A stretch of DNA of 64,000 nucleotides from Apteryx mantelli (GCF_036417845.1 NC_089994.1:17068001-17132000); one strand, 5' to 3'; positions 25,501 to 39,000 are shown, counted from the stretch's first letter. Program-made: numbers and translations. Notes: a model not told the origin generated them from the sequence alone.

Positions 25501-25920
25501 ACAAGGCCCAACCGCCAGAGTGATGATCCTCCCTTTCCTCCCCTCCCAGGGAGCTTGTGCTCCACAGCCCTCCTAAGAAACGCCCGTTCCTACAACTGTA
25601 TTGCTCCTCTCCTGGAGCAGGAAACGGCAGCGCCCAGGCCACAGGCCCCCCTCGCTTTTATTCAAGCCCAGAGAAACGAAGCAGAAACTTCTGGAAATAG
25701 GGAAAGGGGTAGGGAGTGAAAGGCGACCACCCCCTCCCCGAGGCCCATCATGGCGCCGGCAGGGGAAGGAGCGGCGGGCGCCATTTTGTCTCTTCGCGCA
25801 CACGGCTTCCCGACCTAACCCTCTCCATCTCCCACGCTCTTCCCTCCCCCTCCTGCCGCAGCCCCCTTTCCACTTTGGCTTCCTCCAAAGATCCTGGTGA
25901 GTAGCACCACTTACCGCCAT
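10541..25920 (-). CDS. RSRC2: RSRC2, arginine/serine-rich coiled-coil protein 2 (complete coding region)
   Basis: Coding exons in transcript order: 25915-25920, 22503-22659, 21559-21602, 18703-18893, 17583-17726, 13686-13808, 13519-13598, 12696-12928, 11254-11343, 10541-10720. They sum to 1248 nt, 415 residues plus TGA, all with GT-AG introns and matched phases. The N-terminus is MAGSDTERDGVAPEKSSP. Residues about 40-190 are an RS domain of SR, RSRS and HRHR repeats. A coiled coil follows (LERAKKLQEQREKEMVEKQK), then an Ala/Met-rich block (QIAMAAQMAALQAKALAETG) and a conserved tail (RNLDAQYEMARSQTH, ending SSMRGMDAV). The last part matches the small acidic protein-like domain of this family. 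RS proteins of this kind sit in nuclear speckles; the molecular role of RSRC2 is poorly defined. Size is close to human RSRC2 (434). Confidence 0.96.
14361..14420 (+). mobile_element. Possible ancient CR1-like LINE tail
   Basis: The stretch GAGACAGGACACTGAACTAG resembles the 3' tail of old CR1 elements, which end near GAGACAGGATACTGGGCTAG in sauropsid genomes. It is short and heavily diverged, in an RSRC2 intron. Tentative. Confidence 0.35.
18119..18365. other. Compositionally distinct patch in RSRC2 intron
   Basis: A block of about 245 bp is clearly richer in G+C than its flanks, including GCTCGTGAGCTGCACAGAGC and CACCTACGGTCAGAGGTGG. It has no open exon with splice signals on the gene strand. 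It is probably a decayed transposon, but I do not recognise the family. Confidence 0.3.
20576..20653 (-). other. RSRC2: Candidate RSRC2 poison (NMD) cassette exon
   Basis: On the minus strand an acceptor (CATACTCAG) precedes 78 nt ending at AAG with donor GTAACT. The segment has three CpGs in its first 16 nt, unusual in this intron, and purine-rich GAAGAGA and GAAGACG motifs typical of exonic enhancers. The flanking exons (21559-21602 and 18703-18893) meet in phase 0. Inclusion would read CGT GCT AAT GCG CGA AGA GAC TGA, a stop after seven codons. Genes for RS-domain proteins often carry conserved poison exons; this assignment is inference. Confidence 0.45.
20760..21125 (+). mobile_element. 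Possible unclassified insertion in RSRC2 intron
   Basis: A block with higher G+C than its surroundings starts after a long T-rich tract and ends at GGTTGCAATAAACAGAG, an AATAAA-like end. It contains a 14-nt G run (20977-20990) followed by T runs. The layout could be a decayed LTR or retrocopy on the plus strand. No family recognised. Confidence 0.25.
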
Positions 25921-26300
25921 GGCCGAGCGCCTGGGACGTCGCTCCGCTCACCGGCTGCTCGCAGGGACTCAACCTCCCGCAGCGGCCGTGGCGCTCGCGA
26001 ACTGAGAAAACAAGCCCCGCCCTCCCTCTCCCTTCGAGTACCCGGATGTAACAGCGGGGCGGGGGGGGGGGGAGGAGGCAGCGAACGGGAGAGGCCGCAG
26101 TGCATTCTGGGGGTGGGGAGGGAGAAGGTGGTGTCTTAGCAACGAGGGAGGGAAAGTAGTCGCGTCTGGAGGAATTTTGACCTGCGCTGCGACCGGTAGT
26201 GACAGCCAGGCTCCCGCCAATTCTAAAGGCTGAGGCGGCGGGGGAGCGCGGCGACCTCTCGGGGCGGCGGTGAGGCGGGAGGGGCTTTTTTGCAAACCCT
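25500..26300. promoter_or_regulatory. Bidirectional CpG-island promoter of RSRC2 and KNTC1
   Basis: The two start codons point away from each other: RSRC2 ATG at 25918-25920 (minus) and KNTC1 ATG at 26360-26362 (plus). The interval between them is GC-rich with many CpGs and no TATA box. Visible elements are a ZNF143-like half-site (GCAGTGCATTCTGGGG, 26097-26112) and an E2F-like CCCGCCAA (26213-26220) close to the KNTC1 side. YY1-like ATGGCGCC motifs lie near 25748-25757 and 25780-25787 (the latter on the minus strand), inside RSRC2 intron 1. An E2F site would suit a mitotic gene. A 12-nt G run is at about 26061-26072. Confidence 0.8.
25915..25920 (-). CDS. RSRC2: RSRC2 first coding exon (two codons, M-A)
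   Basis: ATG GCG is followed at once by a strong donor GTAAGTGG. The next exon (22503-22659) starts GGT AGT GAT, giving MAGSDTERDG against MAASDTERDG in human. The start context is GGCC ATG GCG, a good Kozak match. The rest of this exon, above 25920, is 5' UTR. Confidence 0.88.
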
Positions 26301-26353
26301 CTGCCTTAAAGCAGGTTCTTTTAGCTCCTGTGTTTCCCACGTGCTTATTGTAG
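26270..26353 (+). other. KNTC1: Putative short 5' UTR intron of KNTC1
   Basis: GGGGCGGCG is followed by GTGAGGCGG, a good donor. The acceptor TTATTGTAG ends at 26353, six bases before the start codon. Removing this 84-nt piece would give a non-coding first exon ending at 26269. An unspliced leader is also possible. Confidence 0.6.
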
Positions 26354-26359
26354 GTGAAC

Positions 26360-29300
26360 ATGTGGAATGATATTGAACTCCTTGCAAACGATGATACAGG
26401 AAGTGAGAGACTCTCTGTAGGTTTAGGGCAGGAGTGTGGAACTGCCTTGTACCAAGTGGATACACTAGTTCAAATAACTTCTTCTGAGAAGGTAGACTTC
26501 ATCAGAACTGCGTTTTTCTTTTTCTTAATACTTATCAGAACTTGTTTGTCATATTTTACGATGTATTCTAACTATAATAACCTTTTTCTTAGGTCTCAGT
26601 TAATCCACAGTTGTACGCATGCAGTTCCAGGGATGGCAGTATTATTGTTGTTGACAGATCAGTGGCGCTTCTTGACAGTACTGGCCAGTCTCTTCAGATG
26701 CACATTCAGTTTGGTAAGTTCACCACGTTGCAATTCAGCTAGAAGCCAAAACTGACTTTTTAAAAATATGTATAATTTTTTATAGTAAATATAAAAAAAA
26801 TCTTGCATGACTATCTACCCTGTAAAAGGAAGCATTAGAATATATGCCTACATAATAAAATGTCATTTCTGGTTCTGTATGTCATTAACAAAGTATTTCT
26901 GTACAACTTAATTAGGATGCTTGTCAACTCTTCACTGAAATGGAAGTATGCCCTTTCCTGTGTTCTGATTTATCAAAGTAAATAATTCTGAAAAAGATCT
27001 GTGATACTGTATTGTCCACTTCCTGTGTTTCAAATATGAATGTCTATTAATAACAAAATCTTAATATCTGACATTTTGGCATGGAACTTTTCAGATGCTA
27101 ATGTGGATGTGGTTGGTATGTGTCAGGAAAAACATTTTCTTGTGGTTGGTGAGAGAAGTGGCAATCTCCATCTTATTCACATACCGTCAAAGCAAACCTT
27201 GCTAACTAAGGTACAGTGCTTTTTCTAAACTTTTCTGAAAGCCTTTTATTCTTGGAATTTCTTGGGTTGTTTTTTTTTTCCTTCCAAATATCAAAATATA
27301 AATATTCTTGAGTTAGAACGTGTCTTCTAGTTTGAACAATCATACAGATTAGTGAGACATTTTTCTTCCCATAAATAACAAATAAGCAAAATATATCCAG
27401 GAATGCATGTATAAACAAGAACCATCTCAATGAGAACATGCAGGGTGAAGCCTCAGGACTACTGTCTCTAACCAGTTCCTTATAAAAGAAAAAAGCGTAA
27501 AGTTTAAACTGGTGTTCAGTATTTCAAATAAAGATTTTTTTAAATCAAGCATAGAATAATAGTCTCTATGTTGATTCCATTTTAGATTTTAGTTGAAAAA
27601 TCTTCAAGTGAAAAGACTTATTTAAATCTCATTATTGAGAAAGATAACGCAGTTGCAGGTAAGCTTTTGAATGACTTTTTCTTTATCTAAGTTCTTGTGT
27701 CTTTTTTTTTTTAATCATCTCCCAAGGAAAAATGGCATAAAATAAATAATCAGATGCAGTTTTACTTTGCATTGCAAAATATTAGATGCAGTTATGTCAT
27801 GTTGGGCCTGACTTGTAGGTCAGTGAAAACTTTGGAAAGACAATCACTTTCAGAAAATTTAAAATTCAATTGCTGTTTCAGCACATCTTTTGTAAAACTG
27901 ATTGTTTTTCGTGTGAAATCTAGTTGCTAAATTATGGACAAAACACACCATTCATGTGACCCAGTACTTTATTCTGGCTCTCCACAGACCTAGTTAGTAC
28001 TCTATTTGAATAGTTAGAAATATCTAGACTAATTAATAGTTACATTTTATTTCTAGTAACCTGTATGGAAAAAAGTTACATTGTCTTTTTCAGTATTTTA
28101 TATGTTTGAATTGCAAAGTGAACTGCTTGCTCTTCACTATTTTGTTTGTTTTTCACTTTTTTGTTGTAGGAGGGAATTGCTTTCCTGTAAAGATACTTAA
28201 CTCTCATGAATTATTTTATGAATGGCATAGAAAACAACAAACTTTCATAACTCGGTACCTCTTTCTGTCAAATATGTATGTTTTGAGATTGCACTAAACC
28301 TATGAAAATGCTCAAAAAGGCAGGATTCCCTCTGCCTGATTCCCTCTGCCTCCTTCTTGCAGCAGGCTTTAGAGTGCAGCAGTTCATGTTCTACAACCTC
28401 CCAGTCCTGTCCGTCAGAAGATTGTGCATATATTTTTTTTGCTGAAAGCCCTTAGATATTTAGAGATGTTTGATATTTAGAGATACAAGATATTTAAGCC
28501 TAGTTTCATGATGAAAACAGAATTTGCAGTCTGACGGATGCACGCAAAAATCATAATTTCAGACAAAATTCTAAGATGTATGTACTTATTCTACTCTTTT
28601 TAAGTGAAAGTAACAAGCTTTTTGTTTCAAAATAGTCTAATCTGGTGGTCAGATTTTTTCAACTATCAGTTATTTCAGTGTCCTGTTTATAAACAAGTGT
28701 TCTCTTTATAGCTATTGGATAGTTAAGTTTGAAGTGTTTGTGGCTTGTTGTTGTTGTTGTTTTTTAGGTGTCTATCATATGTTCATTCTCACAAGCAATG
28801 GATTCTTTTGTATTATGTGCCTCCCACTTGCTAAAACACAGGAAGGTAGGATGACCTACAAACCATTTGGGATTTCCATATGAACAGGGAAAGCTGTATT
28901 TAAAAAACTTTTTCCATACTTCTTTCTACTGGGGTTAAGAATCTTGTCCTAAAATATTTTGTGTAATCTTAGTTTGTTTTCAAAGGAAACTGATAGGCAA
29001 CTAGTTCTATAATAAAATTATTTTTGCATTCTTCCAAAAATTGCTCTAGCTTATGTTCCAGTGAGTCATTGTTTTAGAGAGAGTACGGAAGCGGAGTTTA
29101 AGTCATAATATAATATTGTACTGAAGAATATAGAGAATAATTTTAATTTTTAATGCTATGTAAGTGTAGTTATTAGTTAAAGTTCTGTAACTCCACATTG
29201 TGATCAATAGAAATAGACCCTATCAATGATATGGGCCAATGTGTTTTTCAGAATAGTCAGGTTAGGATCAAACTATCTTATATGAAGTTGGTTGTTGTTT

Positions 29301-32300
29301 GGGGGAGGGGAGGATGTTTGGGTTTTTTTCTTTTGTTTTTTTTCCCTGAAAAATTCTGAAATAGGTTTTCTTTTTTTTAACACTGATTTTTTTTTTTATT
29401 TATTTTTATTTTTTATTTTTACATAGCGATTGACAATACAGATATGATTACGGCAAAGAAGGTAAGAAATACCCATTTTCTAGCATATGTGGTAAAGCAC
29501 AGAATCTGTAACATAACTTTTGATCTGTGCATTTCATTGGTTACTTATTAGTTTATTATTACAACTAGTAATTGTTTTTTATTTTTTCTTTACATTAGAG
29601 AAGTGAGCAGTTAAGTTCAAAGTTTTATCCACTGATGTATAAATAACTTTTAATTTCTTTTGTTTGCCTTCCTTCCTTCCTTTCTCCCCTGCCCCCCTCC
29701 TCCCACCCCCCCAAAGTTACAAGGACAGATAAAAACAGCCTTCATTTCCACAGAAGAGTATCACAGCCTTGGCTGTCAGAATTTTGTGATAAGTAACTCA
29801 ATGAACAACATCCATCTGATAATTGGGGTAAATAGCAAGATATTTATAATGATTTTTCTGTGATCAATGATGACATTTTTTTGATCTGCAACATTTATCT
29901 CTAACTGGTTGAAAAAGAACACGTACATTTTATAGACTAAGACTTGTTGTTTCTCAGTTCCTTCATTACAGATTTAAAGGCTGTAAGTTGTTCAGTCTGC
30001 CTATGGTTTTTCTCCTAAGGAAACAATTGTTGTCATTTCAGACCTGGCACTGTTATGATGGCTAGGGAAAAAAGATTTTCACCCTGGTTGTTTCACCCTT
30101 AATAAATCACTGTGGTTCCTAGATTTGACAGGCTAGTGTATTGGTAGTTTAGTCCCTGGGCTTCGAGAGACAAAGCCAAAGTTGGCAAGAGTCTTCCTAT
30201 CAGGTTCCCATTCAATAAAGTCTTGTCAAAGTAACAATTTAAGGTCCCAATTGAACAAAGCATTTAAGCGTGTATTAACTAAGGGAACTAATGAATAAGT
30301 TGAAAAATTTATTTTGAAATGCTCTGGTGGACTGGAAACAAGTTCTCAGAGTTCATTGTCTGAAGCCTGTTGAATTCAATGCAATTTCTCTCAGTTGGTT
30401 CAGTATACATTTCATTCAGGTTTCATATTCTACAAGAATAAAAAATGAATGTTTTGAAATGTGGCTTGCTTTTAGAAGAGCCAAAAATGTTCTGGGATGC
30501 TGACTGTAATAATTGATGTGGTAAAGGCCATTCTTGAAATGGGAAAGGAAGAAAGCTAACTTCTAAACATAGGAGTTTTTCTGAATATCAACATTCATAG
30601 GGAAGAAAGTGTTTGGCTAGTCTTGCAACTTTCCAAATATTTTTATAAATTAAACATAATTAAAGAAGCAAACCTGTCAACGACCACATTTAATGTAAAA
30701 TTCCATTTTACTTTATTAATAGGGTGAAGGTGATTATGTACTCTCCAAATGGGAGATAGATAGTACCAATAATCTAGTGTCTGCTCAAAGTTTTGCTGAT
30801 TCGAGTCTGATAAAAGGTAAAAGTCTTTTTTTTCTTAATAGACAAATGTAGAATTCATATTTAATTACAGAAAGGAATATGGTATTTTCAATTACTGTAT
30901 TGTATTTAATAAATACACATATACCAAATGGAAAACTTATGTTGTAAAGGTACAATCGAGATGTATGCCTCAAAACTGTTCAGTTTAACTTTATGTAAAT
31001 CGTGCTTCTGTTGAAGCTAAGATTCTAATGGAACTTCCTAGGTCTGTAAAGCTAAACATTTGTATGTTTCCAATGCTTGATTGTACATTGTAAAACATTT
31101 ATGCTTCAAATATATTTCTTAAATATATTAAATTTATATGAATATGGCTGGGTTTTTTTAGGTGCAGTGAAACTTCAGGTTCTTGACAATCTGCTGTTTG
31201 TTTTAGATACAGAGGTACGTATAACAGTTTAGTCTTTATTTTACTGTTTATAAAAATTGAAACAGTTTATAAAAAAATTATTTTAAAATTATAGCTCTAA
31301 AATATCTTTTATAAAATAAAGTTACCTATCTCTTCAGAGAATATGATCTTTTTTTTTTTTCTCATAGTAATTATTTAAGCTATGGAATATGTTAATATTC
31401 TGCTCCAAAAAACCAACAAATATCATCTGTGAAGAAAATATGAGATCATATCTAAATATTTCTATGTTTTTATCTAGAATACCTTGAGCATGTGGGATGT
31501 CTATACTCTTACTTTAATTTGGGATTGGCCTTTAGTACATATTGAAGAATTTCTTCTAACTACAGATTCAGATTCTTCTTCAGTCATACAGTAAGTAAGT
31601 GTTATAGCATGAATTCTGAAAAGTTGTCTATCATTACAGGAAATGTCCAGGAGTCATTTGATTTTCTATGGTAATTGATTTTTAGAATGGATAATTTCTA
31701 GTTGATCAGATGAGCAACTAGAGTCAGGCTTAGACATGAAGAGGTCTAAGAACTGAACTGCATGGTACAAAAGATCTCTTTTGCATCTCCATGTAGTCTG
31801 TTGAGATTTTTCTAGGCAGTAGGCCAACATGCTGGACTGTAGCTCAGGTATTCTTGGCTCTGCATTGTAGACAAAAAAAAAAACAAGGTGTTTTCCTCAA
31901 AGAGATTCTTTTTCTTGGTTTGCTTGTTGTTACTGCTAAGGAAGCTTGGACTGATTCCATATTATTTTGGAAATGCTTCTCTGGAATAAGGTGTGAAGTA
32001 TTGCTTACAAGCCTGATGTTATAAAAAAGCTATATGGTCTGTCCTTAGAATAGATAAATAGTAAGATCTCCATTCTGCAGATGGAGAAGTTAAAACCCGG
32101 AGGTGAGTGTACTGGTTATACTACAAAAAGAGTTCACAGAAAATAAGACTCTATTGCTCTTTACCTTACTCTTGCTATTGCACACCCAAAAAAAGGAAAA
32201 AAATCAGATGTGTTAGAAAAGCTTAAAGTTAGAAATTAAATGTCCCCTACATGCTAAAACATTGTTATTTTCAGGTCCGCCATAAGATTTTTAAATATAC

Positions 32301-33049
32301 CAGTTTCCATGGAAAACTAAATTTTATAAAACTCAGAAGCCAGAATATTTCATAGTTTTAACATAAGATTGATGCAACATATTTTGCTCTTTTTTCCTTT
32401 GTTCTGTAGGCAAGGGCTTACCAGCGTTAAACTGATAATCCTGACAGTACCCGATAACAAACAGGTACAACTTCTTTATTTGTTTTCTCTTCCTCAATTG
32501 CTATGCAATTACTGATGAAAAACAACAATAGGAGATGGCTAAATATTTGGAGCATTCAGAACTTTCAGGAGCTCAAGGTCAAAACTGAGATGTTGCCATC
32601 TAGATAATAGGATATACTGAGTGAGGGGCCATCACTATGTCTTATAAGAGAGACTAGGGCAAGCAGCTCTGCTGTTTGTTTGATTGTTTGTTTATTTTTT
32701 AATAGTAGTCAAATAGGAGACAGCAGAAAATTTTACTGTTGTCTCATATACCTTCACAGGTTTCTTTAGAGCAATATCTTTGCTGTATTCAGCATTTACC
32801 TGCTGAATAAAAAAAAAAAAATACACCTTCCATCTAATTCTATAATAACCCAGAAATGATTCTACAAATATGACTGTGGCACCAGTATACAACACTTTTT
32901 CTGACCTGCATGTTTGTGTCTTCATTTCTCTCCTGCCTTTTTTTTTCCAGATGAAAAGTCTAATGGTTTTTGCATTGCCTGCTATGCAACTGCTGTATTC
33001 TTTGGAAGTATCTATTGTTTCTTCACTCGTTCAAAGTGGGAGCTGCACA
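26360..33049 (+). CDS. KNTC1: KNTC1 segment 1: exons 1-12, N-terminal beta-propeller (residues 1-360)
   Basis: Exons: 26360-26491, 26593-26713, 27095-27210, 27586-27658, 28768-28845, 29427-29461, 29717-29827, 30723-30816, 31162-31214, 31478-31590, 32410-32464, 32951-33049. This part corresponds to the WD-like propeller of ROD, known to bind Zwilch. Recognisable strands include [47 protein letters not shown] and [15 protein letters not shown]. Exon 6 is only 35 nt. Introns here are 100-1100 nt. Confidence 0.95.
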
Positions 33050-36000
33050 GTATGTTTAGAATTTTTTTTTGTTCTTTAAAGAAATATAATTATCTGAATA
33101 GGTATAATTATTAAAGAGGGTACTATGTTATTCTTGCTAGATTAGAATGAAATTGTGCTAAAAACTGTGCAGGAACTGTACACAAAAAGATTAAATGATG
33201 TCCCCAAAGGAAAAGATGCAACATATAGTAAACTGAACAAGTTGATTCTGAGCCCAGATCTATTAGTTTAATGTTTAATTCTGCTGCCAATTGTTCTTGC
33301 TGCTGTTATAGCTAAAAGCTATATGAAGTTTTTAATTTTCTTAGTATAAAAAGTGGTCTGGGTTTATCTGAGATGTATTTAGATTTTAGATGGAAAATCT
33401 ACTTTTTCTTTCTAACTTACTTCTTTGTAAAGACTTTAACTAAAGGAGAAAGTCAAAAAAAGTTGGTGAAAACTTGATGAATTAGGAATGTTATGAAGCC
33501 TGAAGTGGAGTGGGTATGTGAGAGGATACTAAGTCAGAAGTCTAAACAATGGCTCATTATTAGAATCATGAAAGTGAATGTAGTAAAGTTTGAATCTGAT
33601 ATGCAATGATAGGTTGATGAAATTACTTGCCTTGTATGAAGCACTTGGCAGAAAAATTATATATGCAGCTACACTGTGGAGAAAATCGTGGCTTATATAT
33701 CTCTTTTTTTGGTCTGAGATGATATATGCTCTGATATTTCTCACACTGACAGTATTCCATTTGTGAATGCAGCACAGAGGTTGAATTCTAAAAGATGTGA
33801 AGATGGATACAGTGTGGCCTGGTTATGGCTTGGACAAAAAGAAAGCGAAGAATAAGTTTAAGATGATTTGGTCATGTGGAGAGTGAATTGATGGCAGTTA
33901 AACTGGGATAGTAGAGTGGTTTCAGCATGTAGATGAAAAGTCCAGTTAAGGCCATCAGAAAATTTAGATGGTGGAAACCATCCAAGAAATAAGTTTTGGG
34001 TTTTTTTTGTTGTTTGTTTTTTTTAAAAAAGAACACCATACTTATCTGAGAGAAGAGCAGTAGTTTGTTTCCAAATTAATAAACTCTTAAGGCACTACTG
34101 TTGTGCTTTCTTATGACTGTGGTGTTCTCTTCCCCCCCCACCCCTTACTAATGATTTTTGTTACTACTTGCTACAGGATACAATATACTTCTTGGAAGGA
34201 ATTCATGACAATCATCAGATGTAAGATAATGTTTTATATATCACTAGATCACCACTGTATAAAAATGGCAGTTTACTTCTACATACAGTTATTTTACAGT
34301 TGATAAACTAAAATAGTTCCCTTATCACCCTCAGTTCCCCTGAAGGCCCAGTTTCTATTGTTGTGATGAGAAGTTTAACAGAAGCTCTGCCAGAAAATAG
34401 GTACTTTTTTCCTTGAAATTTTGCTTTTTCCCATCTGTAACTTGGCACTTAAATTTAAGTATAATGCTTTACTTTATTTCACCCCTAGACTAAGTCGCTT
34501 ACTTCACAAGCACAAATTCACTGAAGCTGAGAATTTTGCTATTCAGTTTGAACTGGATGTTGAGGTAAGTTGCCCATTTTTGATAATTACACTGGGAGAT
34601 TAATTAGTATAGCTGAACTTAAAAGCAAAGTTTCTGCCATATAGCCCAATAGAAAGCATTTAAAATATTACAGAAACGTTGGTATGTCACATTACAAACT
34701 CTTTATAAATGAAAGCTGATTCCAAATTAGCCAACTGCATGGTGAACTATGTTTTTATTTACCATAACTAACAAACACTGCAATGGAAAGTGATGCAGAA
34801 GTACACGTTCTGATCAAAATAAGAGTTGCTGGATCAAGAGCAGGGGCATTTGTGTTTTTAAGTATCAGGAAACAGTATTGCTTGAAAAAGAGAATTCTCC
34901 TGTGCATTCATTAACATTTAGTCAGACTTCATTCAATGATTTGTTCAAATAATGCAATGTGAATGCAAAATCTTTGCTTTATTGCTGAATCTCCATAAGG
35001 TATTTGTGTAAAGGTGTGGAACTCCTTCAGTTCCTGTTAACTTTTAAGAATTATCAGGATCTCAGAGTGACACCTTCCCTAATCTCACAATAAATAAATA
35101 AACCTCAGAGCAGTGAGATTCCCCATTCCCCCATCCATTTCTGTAGGCAGCAAATCTCACTTTTCTGGTTGAGGTTGTGCTGGATTTCCTATTACAGTCT
35201 GCAGGAATAGATTGATTCTGGCAAGAGCTTTAAAAAGTCTATAGAATATTCCTTGTAGTGGAGTTGTACACTTTCATAGACAACCTGCAAATAATCAGAA
35301 TTTATTTTAAAAATAACCTCTTTAATAATGAATTAATGAACAAGTGGGATTAAAACATTTTTATATGGTTAGCTTCATATTTGTATCTAATATACAGGTA
35401 GTCTCACTTAAGATTTCCTTTTGCATTTTTGATTTGTTTCAAGTATTTAATCTTTCTAGGATCTTTAACATAAACTTAACGTTGAAGGTATGACTTTACA
35501 AGATGTTATATGGAAGTATGAAGAAGACTGTTTCTTCTGCTTTACTTTTTTTTAAACAGGCTTAGCTAGTGAGACAATTCATGATTGTTAGGAACTGATA
35601 GATAATCCATTTCTGTAATGAAATCATTTGTTGCACACAGCCACGCTTCATCTCAATACAATTGTGAAGGCATGTGTTGAGTTTTCAGTTGAATACTGTC
35701 TGCTTAAAGCTGAAGTACATCAAATTGAAAACTGAGTGTTTCTTTTTTTTAAACAGCTTGTATACAAAGTGAAAGCAAACACTATTTTAGAGAGACTGGC
35801 CTCAGCTTCTGTTGGGAGTTATGGTCAAACAGTCTGGTTAGATCTTGTGAATGAAGCCAAAGAAAATCTGCAAAAAATTCAGGTACATTTTTGTGTTCTC
35901 TCCTTCCCTACTATTTTAATTCAAATTATAAAGGCACTTAGAATTAATTTAAATTTTTTCCTTAATCAAACAGGATAGCCAGTTTGTTGTGGATTACTGC

Positions 36001-39000
36001 ATAAACGCTCCGTGGCCACTATATGAAACAACTCAAGAAATGTTAAACTACGCTAAAGTCAGGGTAAGTTCAGTTTTTTTGTTTCATTAAATCAGATTTC
36101 TTGTACCTGCTTATTCCTATTACATGCTCCTGTACAACTTGAGGGGGACGTTTTCAACAAAATAACAGTTATTCAGAAAGTAAATGTGTTATAGATTGTA
36201 TATTACCAAATATGAAGAAGAAGCAAAGCTTGTTCTAATCTAGTTCTTGCTGTTAACAGCACACATGATGGTCATGTTGACTAAAAACAGCAAAAAAAAA
36301 AAATTGCTTCTGAGTGTACCTGCAGTCTATGGGCTAATTATCTACATAACTTATGTATGTGAAGGGATTTTTTTTTTTTTTTTTGCTGTTTTCTGCATAA
36401 GGGCAAAAAAGGGATTGCAGTTTTATTTTCACATCAGAAAGCAGGTTTTAGTTTGGAGTAGCAGTCTTTTTAAGTTCCTTTTACTTTCAGGACTAAAAGC
36501 GCAAAATATGTGATTCTCTCCCCTGCCAAACATTTTAGTCTTTCCCACCTTATCACATGGAACTAGAGATGCACATGATCTGTCTAATCCTGCATGCATG
36601 TAGAAATCCAATCACAGCCCAACACTGTAGAATAAAGTGCACAATTTACAGAGGTGCTAGGTTTTTGCTAGTGTCCTCATTAAATTCATGCTACTGTCTG
36701 ATACGTTCTGCAGCAACTGAGTTGTCAGCCAAATTTTCCTGTATTTGTTTCAGATCTTGAAGAAAGATGACAGAACCATTGCTCCGTCACCTGATGGGGC
36801 CTCAGTATCCATAACTGAGGTGAGGACAAACTTTGCAGCCCTGTTGTTTACCATATGGTAAACAATTATGATGTAGGATTTTAAAAAACTGTACTACTGT
36901 CTAACTTTTTTAAAACCTAAATATTATATTTTAAAATATGAGAGTAAATCACAATACTGACAGCTTTCAGAATTAAGTGATTCTTTCAGCCATAGAAAGA
37001 TCCATTTTTGAGTGTTCCAGAATTTGGAGGATAAAACTTTCTTAGGGGCTTCTAGTTACTTATTTTATTTCTTAGTTATTCTTGTATACTGCACAGCTTT
37101 CATCCAGCTTCAAGAAGAATCAGTGAAAAATGTTTATAGAAATGAAATTTTGGATTAGTCTTTTATTAGACAAAACTGTATTACATATGTAACTAACTGA
37201 AATTCTTAAAGCCTTTTCCCGCATCTCTCCTTTATGATGGTTTTTCTAACCATGTAATATTGTTCCTCAGTAATCCAGATATTGATCTTAGTCTCTTGTC
37301 TGCATACAGGTATTGAGAGCTCAGGCAAGGCTTACCACTTTCTATGGAGCCTTTGGACTAGAGAAATTCAGGTTTGTTTTTAAGATTTGTTAAGATTGAA
37401 GGTAAATTTAATTACAATGGTTAAAGTATCTGCAATTGAAACTAAGATTTTTAAACTTTAAATCCTTTCTTTTCTTCCTGAAGTTTCCCTTCCTCCACTG
37501 CGGAGGATGGGAAGTTGAGTTAGCCTGTATGTTGAAAACATGTATTATTTATTGCACATGAACTGTCTTGTGTAGATATATATCTATAGATATTTTTAAA
37601 TTTATATTGGAGGCGTGTAATTCCCTCCCTCCCCATTTAACACAGCCCTTATCTCTTACAGCACATAGCACTAGCTAGAAAAGGGTTTTTTCCCCCCCTT
37701 TCTTTTTAATATTGATGTATAATAATAGGATTTCTTTTCCTTCTCTAACTTGCAGTGGTATTGCTTGGACAGAATTCTTGAATAATGAAGACATTTTCAA
37801 GAATATCCTTTTTCAACTAGAAGAAGGAAATTTACCTTGTGCACAGTACCTTTGGCTTAGGCATCAGGTGAGAGGACATAGCCATCTCTTTGGTGTTTAT
37901 GGAAGATGTTAAGTCCCTTTAAACTTTCCAGCCTAACTTAGGGTCAGACTGATACTGTTATGAAACAGCTTCTCAAAGAAGCAAAGGTCTATGGCAGAAT
38001 CTCATCTGTTATCACAATGATTCCCTTCTCATCCTTGGAAAGCTGAATGTGCTATTGATTTAAGAATGAACTGGTATTTCTGATATCAGAATGCATGTTT
38101 CTATTGCATATTTCTATGCATATTTCACTGTCTGAAGGACAATAATTCTACGATTTATTCTGTGATTTATTCTGTGGTGGTTGTAATCTTCTGTTCACCT
38201 TCTTGGGAGCACAGCTCTTGGTCACTTACAGAATTTCTAAGTGGCATTTGCTGGCTACCTTGCAAGTCCTTTATAAACAATCATATAGACTCCTTACTCT
38301 GAATGACAGATTCATAATAGTGGCTACAGGGTATTATATTACTTAGTGCAGAACTTCCAAGTCCACATCTCTTATTTTCTTAGTATGATAGAACTATAGG
38401 ACAAGTCCTAAAGTAAAAGTATAATTGTGCCACCGTAATTAGCAACAAAATTGCTTCAGTTAGGTCATGTTTAAGAAGACCTTACTCTAGTTTTTCTGAA
38501 CAGAGTTTTCTGGGAGAGGGTTGTTTGTTTCTGGGATTTTTTCTTTTTAATTCCTATCTATGCATGCTGAGATTTTTCTCTTTGTGTTTGTGAAATATAG
38601 TGTTTCTTTGTATTGGTGGAGCAGTGTTACAAAGTATCAAGTAAAGCTCTACAAAGTATCAAATAAACTCTATAAACCTATTATTTGTTCCATTTTAATA
38701 TTTTAGGCAGACTTTGAAAGCAGCTTTGATGAGAAAATGCTAGAGAACCTGCTTAATGCCATCCATGTCACTGTTCCTTTAAAGGAACTGTGCTTGTGGC
38801 TTAAAAATGTTGTGATCCCTTTTTTAAGAAGAGTTGTGCCAAAGGGACAGGTAAGACTACTAAAGAAATGTCATTACAGACTTAAATACAGAATGTAATT
38901 TTCTCAAACTAAGACAATTTTATAGTCAGACCTACAGAAATTGCATTTTTTTTTAAATGTCAGAACCCTATTCTTGCCTTTTTAAAAGAATTTTTCCCTA

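Noticed and set aside
25573-26465. Multiple 60-140 codon frames on both strands around the RSRC2-KNTC1 promoter
   Set aside because: They reflect CpG-island composition. They lack splice or start context and resemble no protein, apart from the true KNTC1 exon 1.
38600-38680. Near-duplicate TACAAAGTATCAA units
   Set aside because: A short local duplication in an intron with no further structure.
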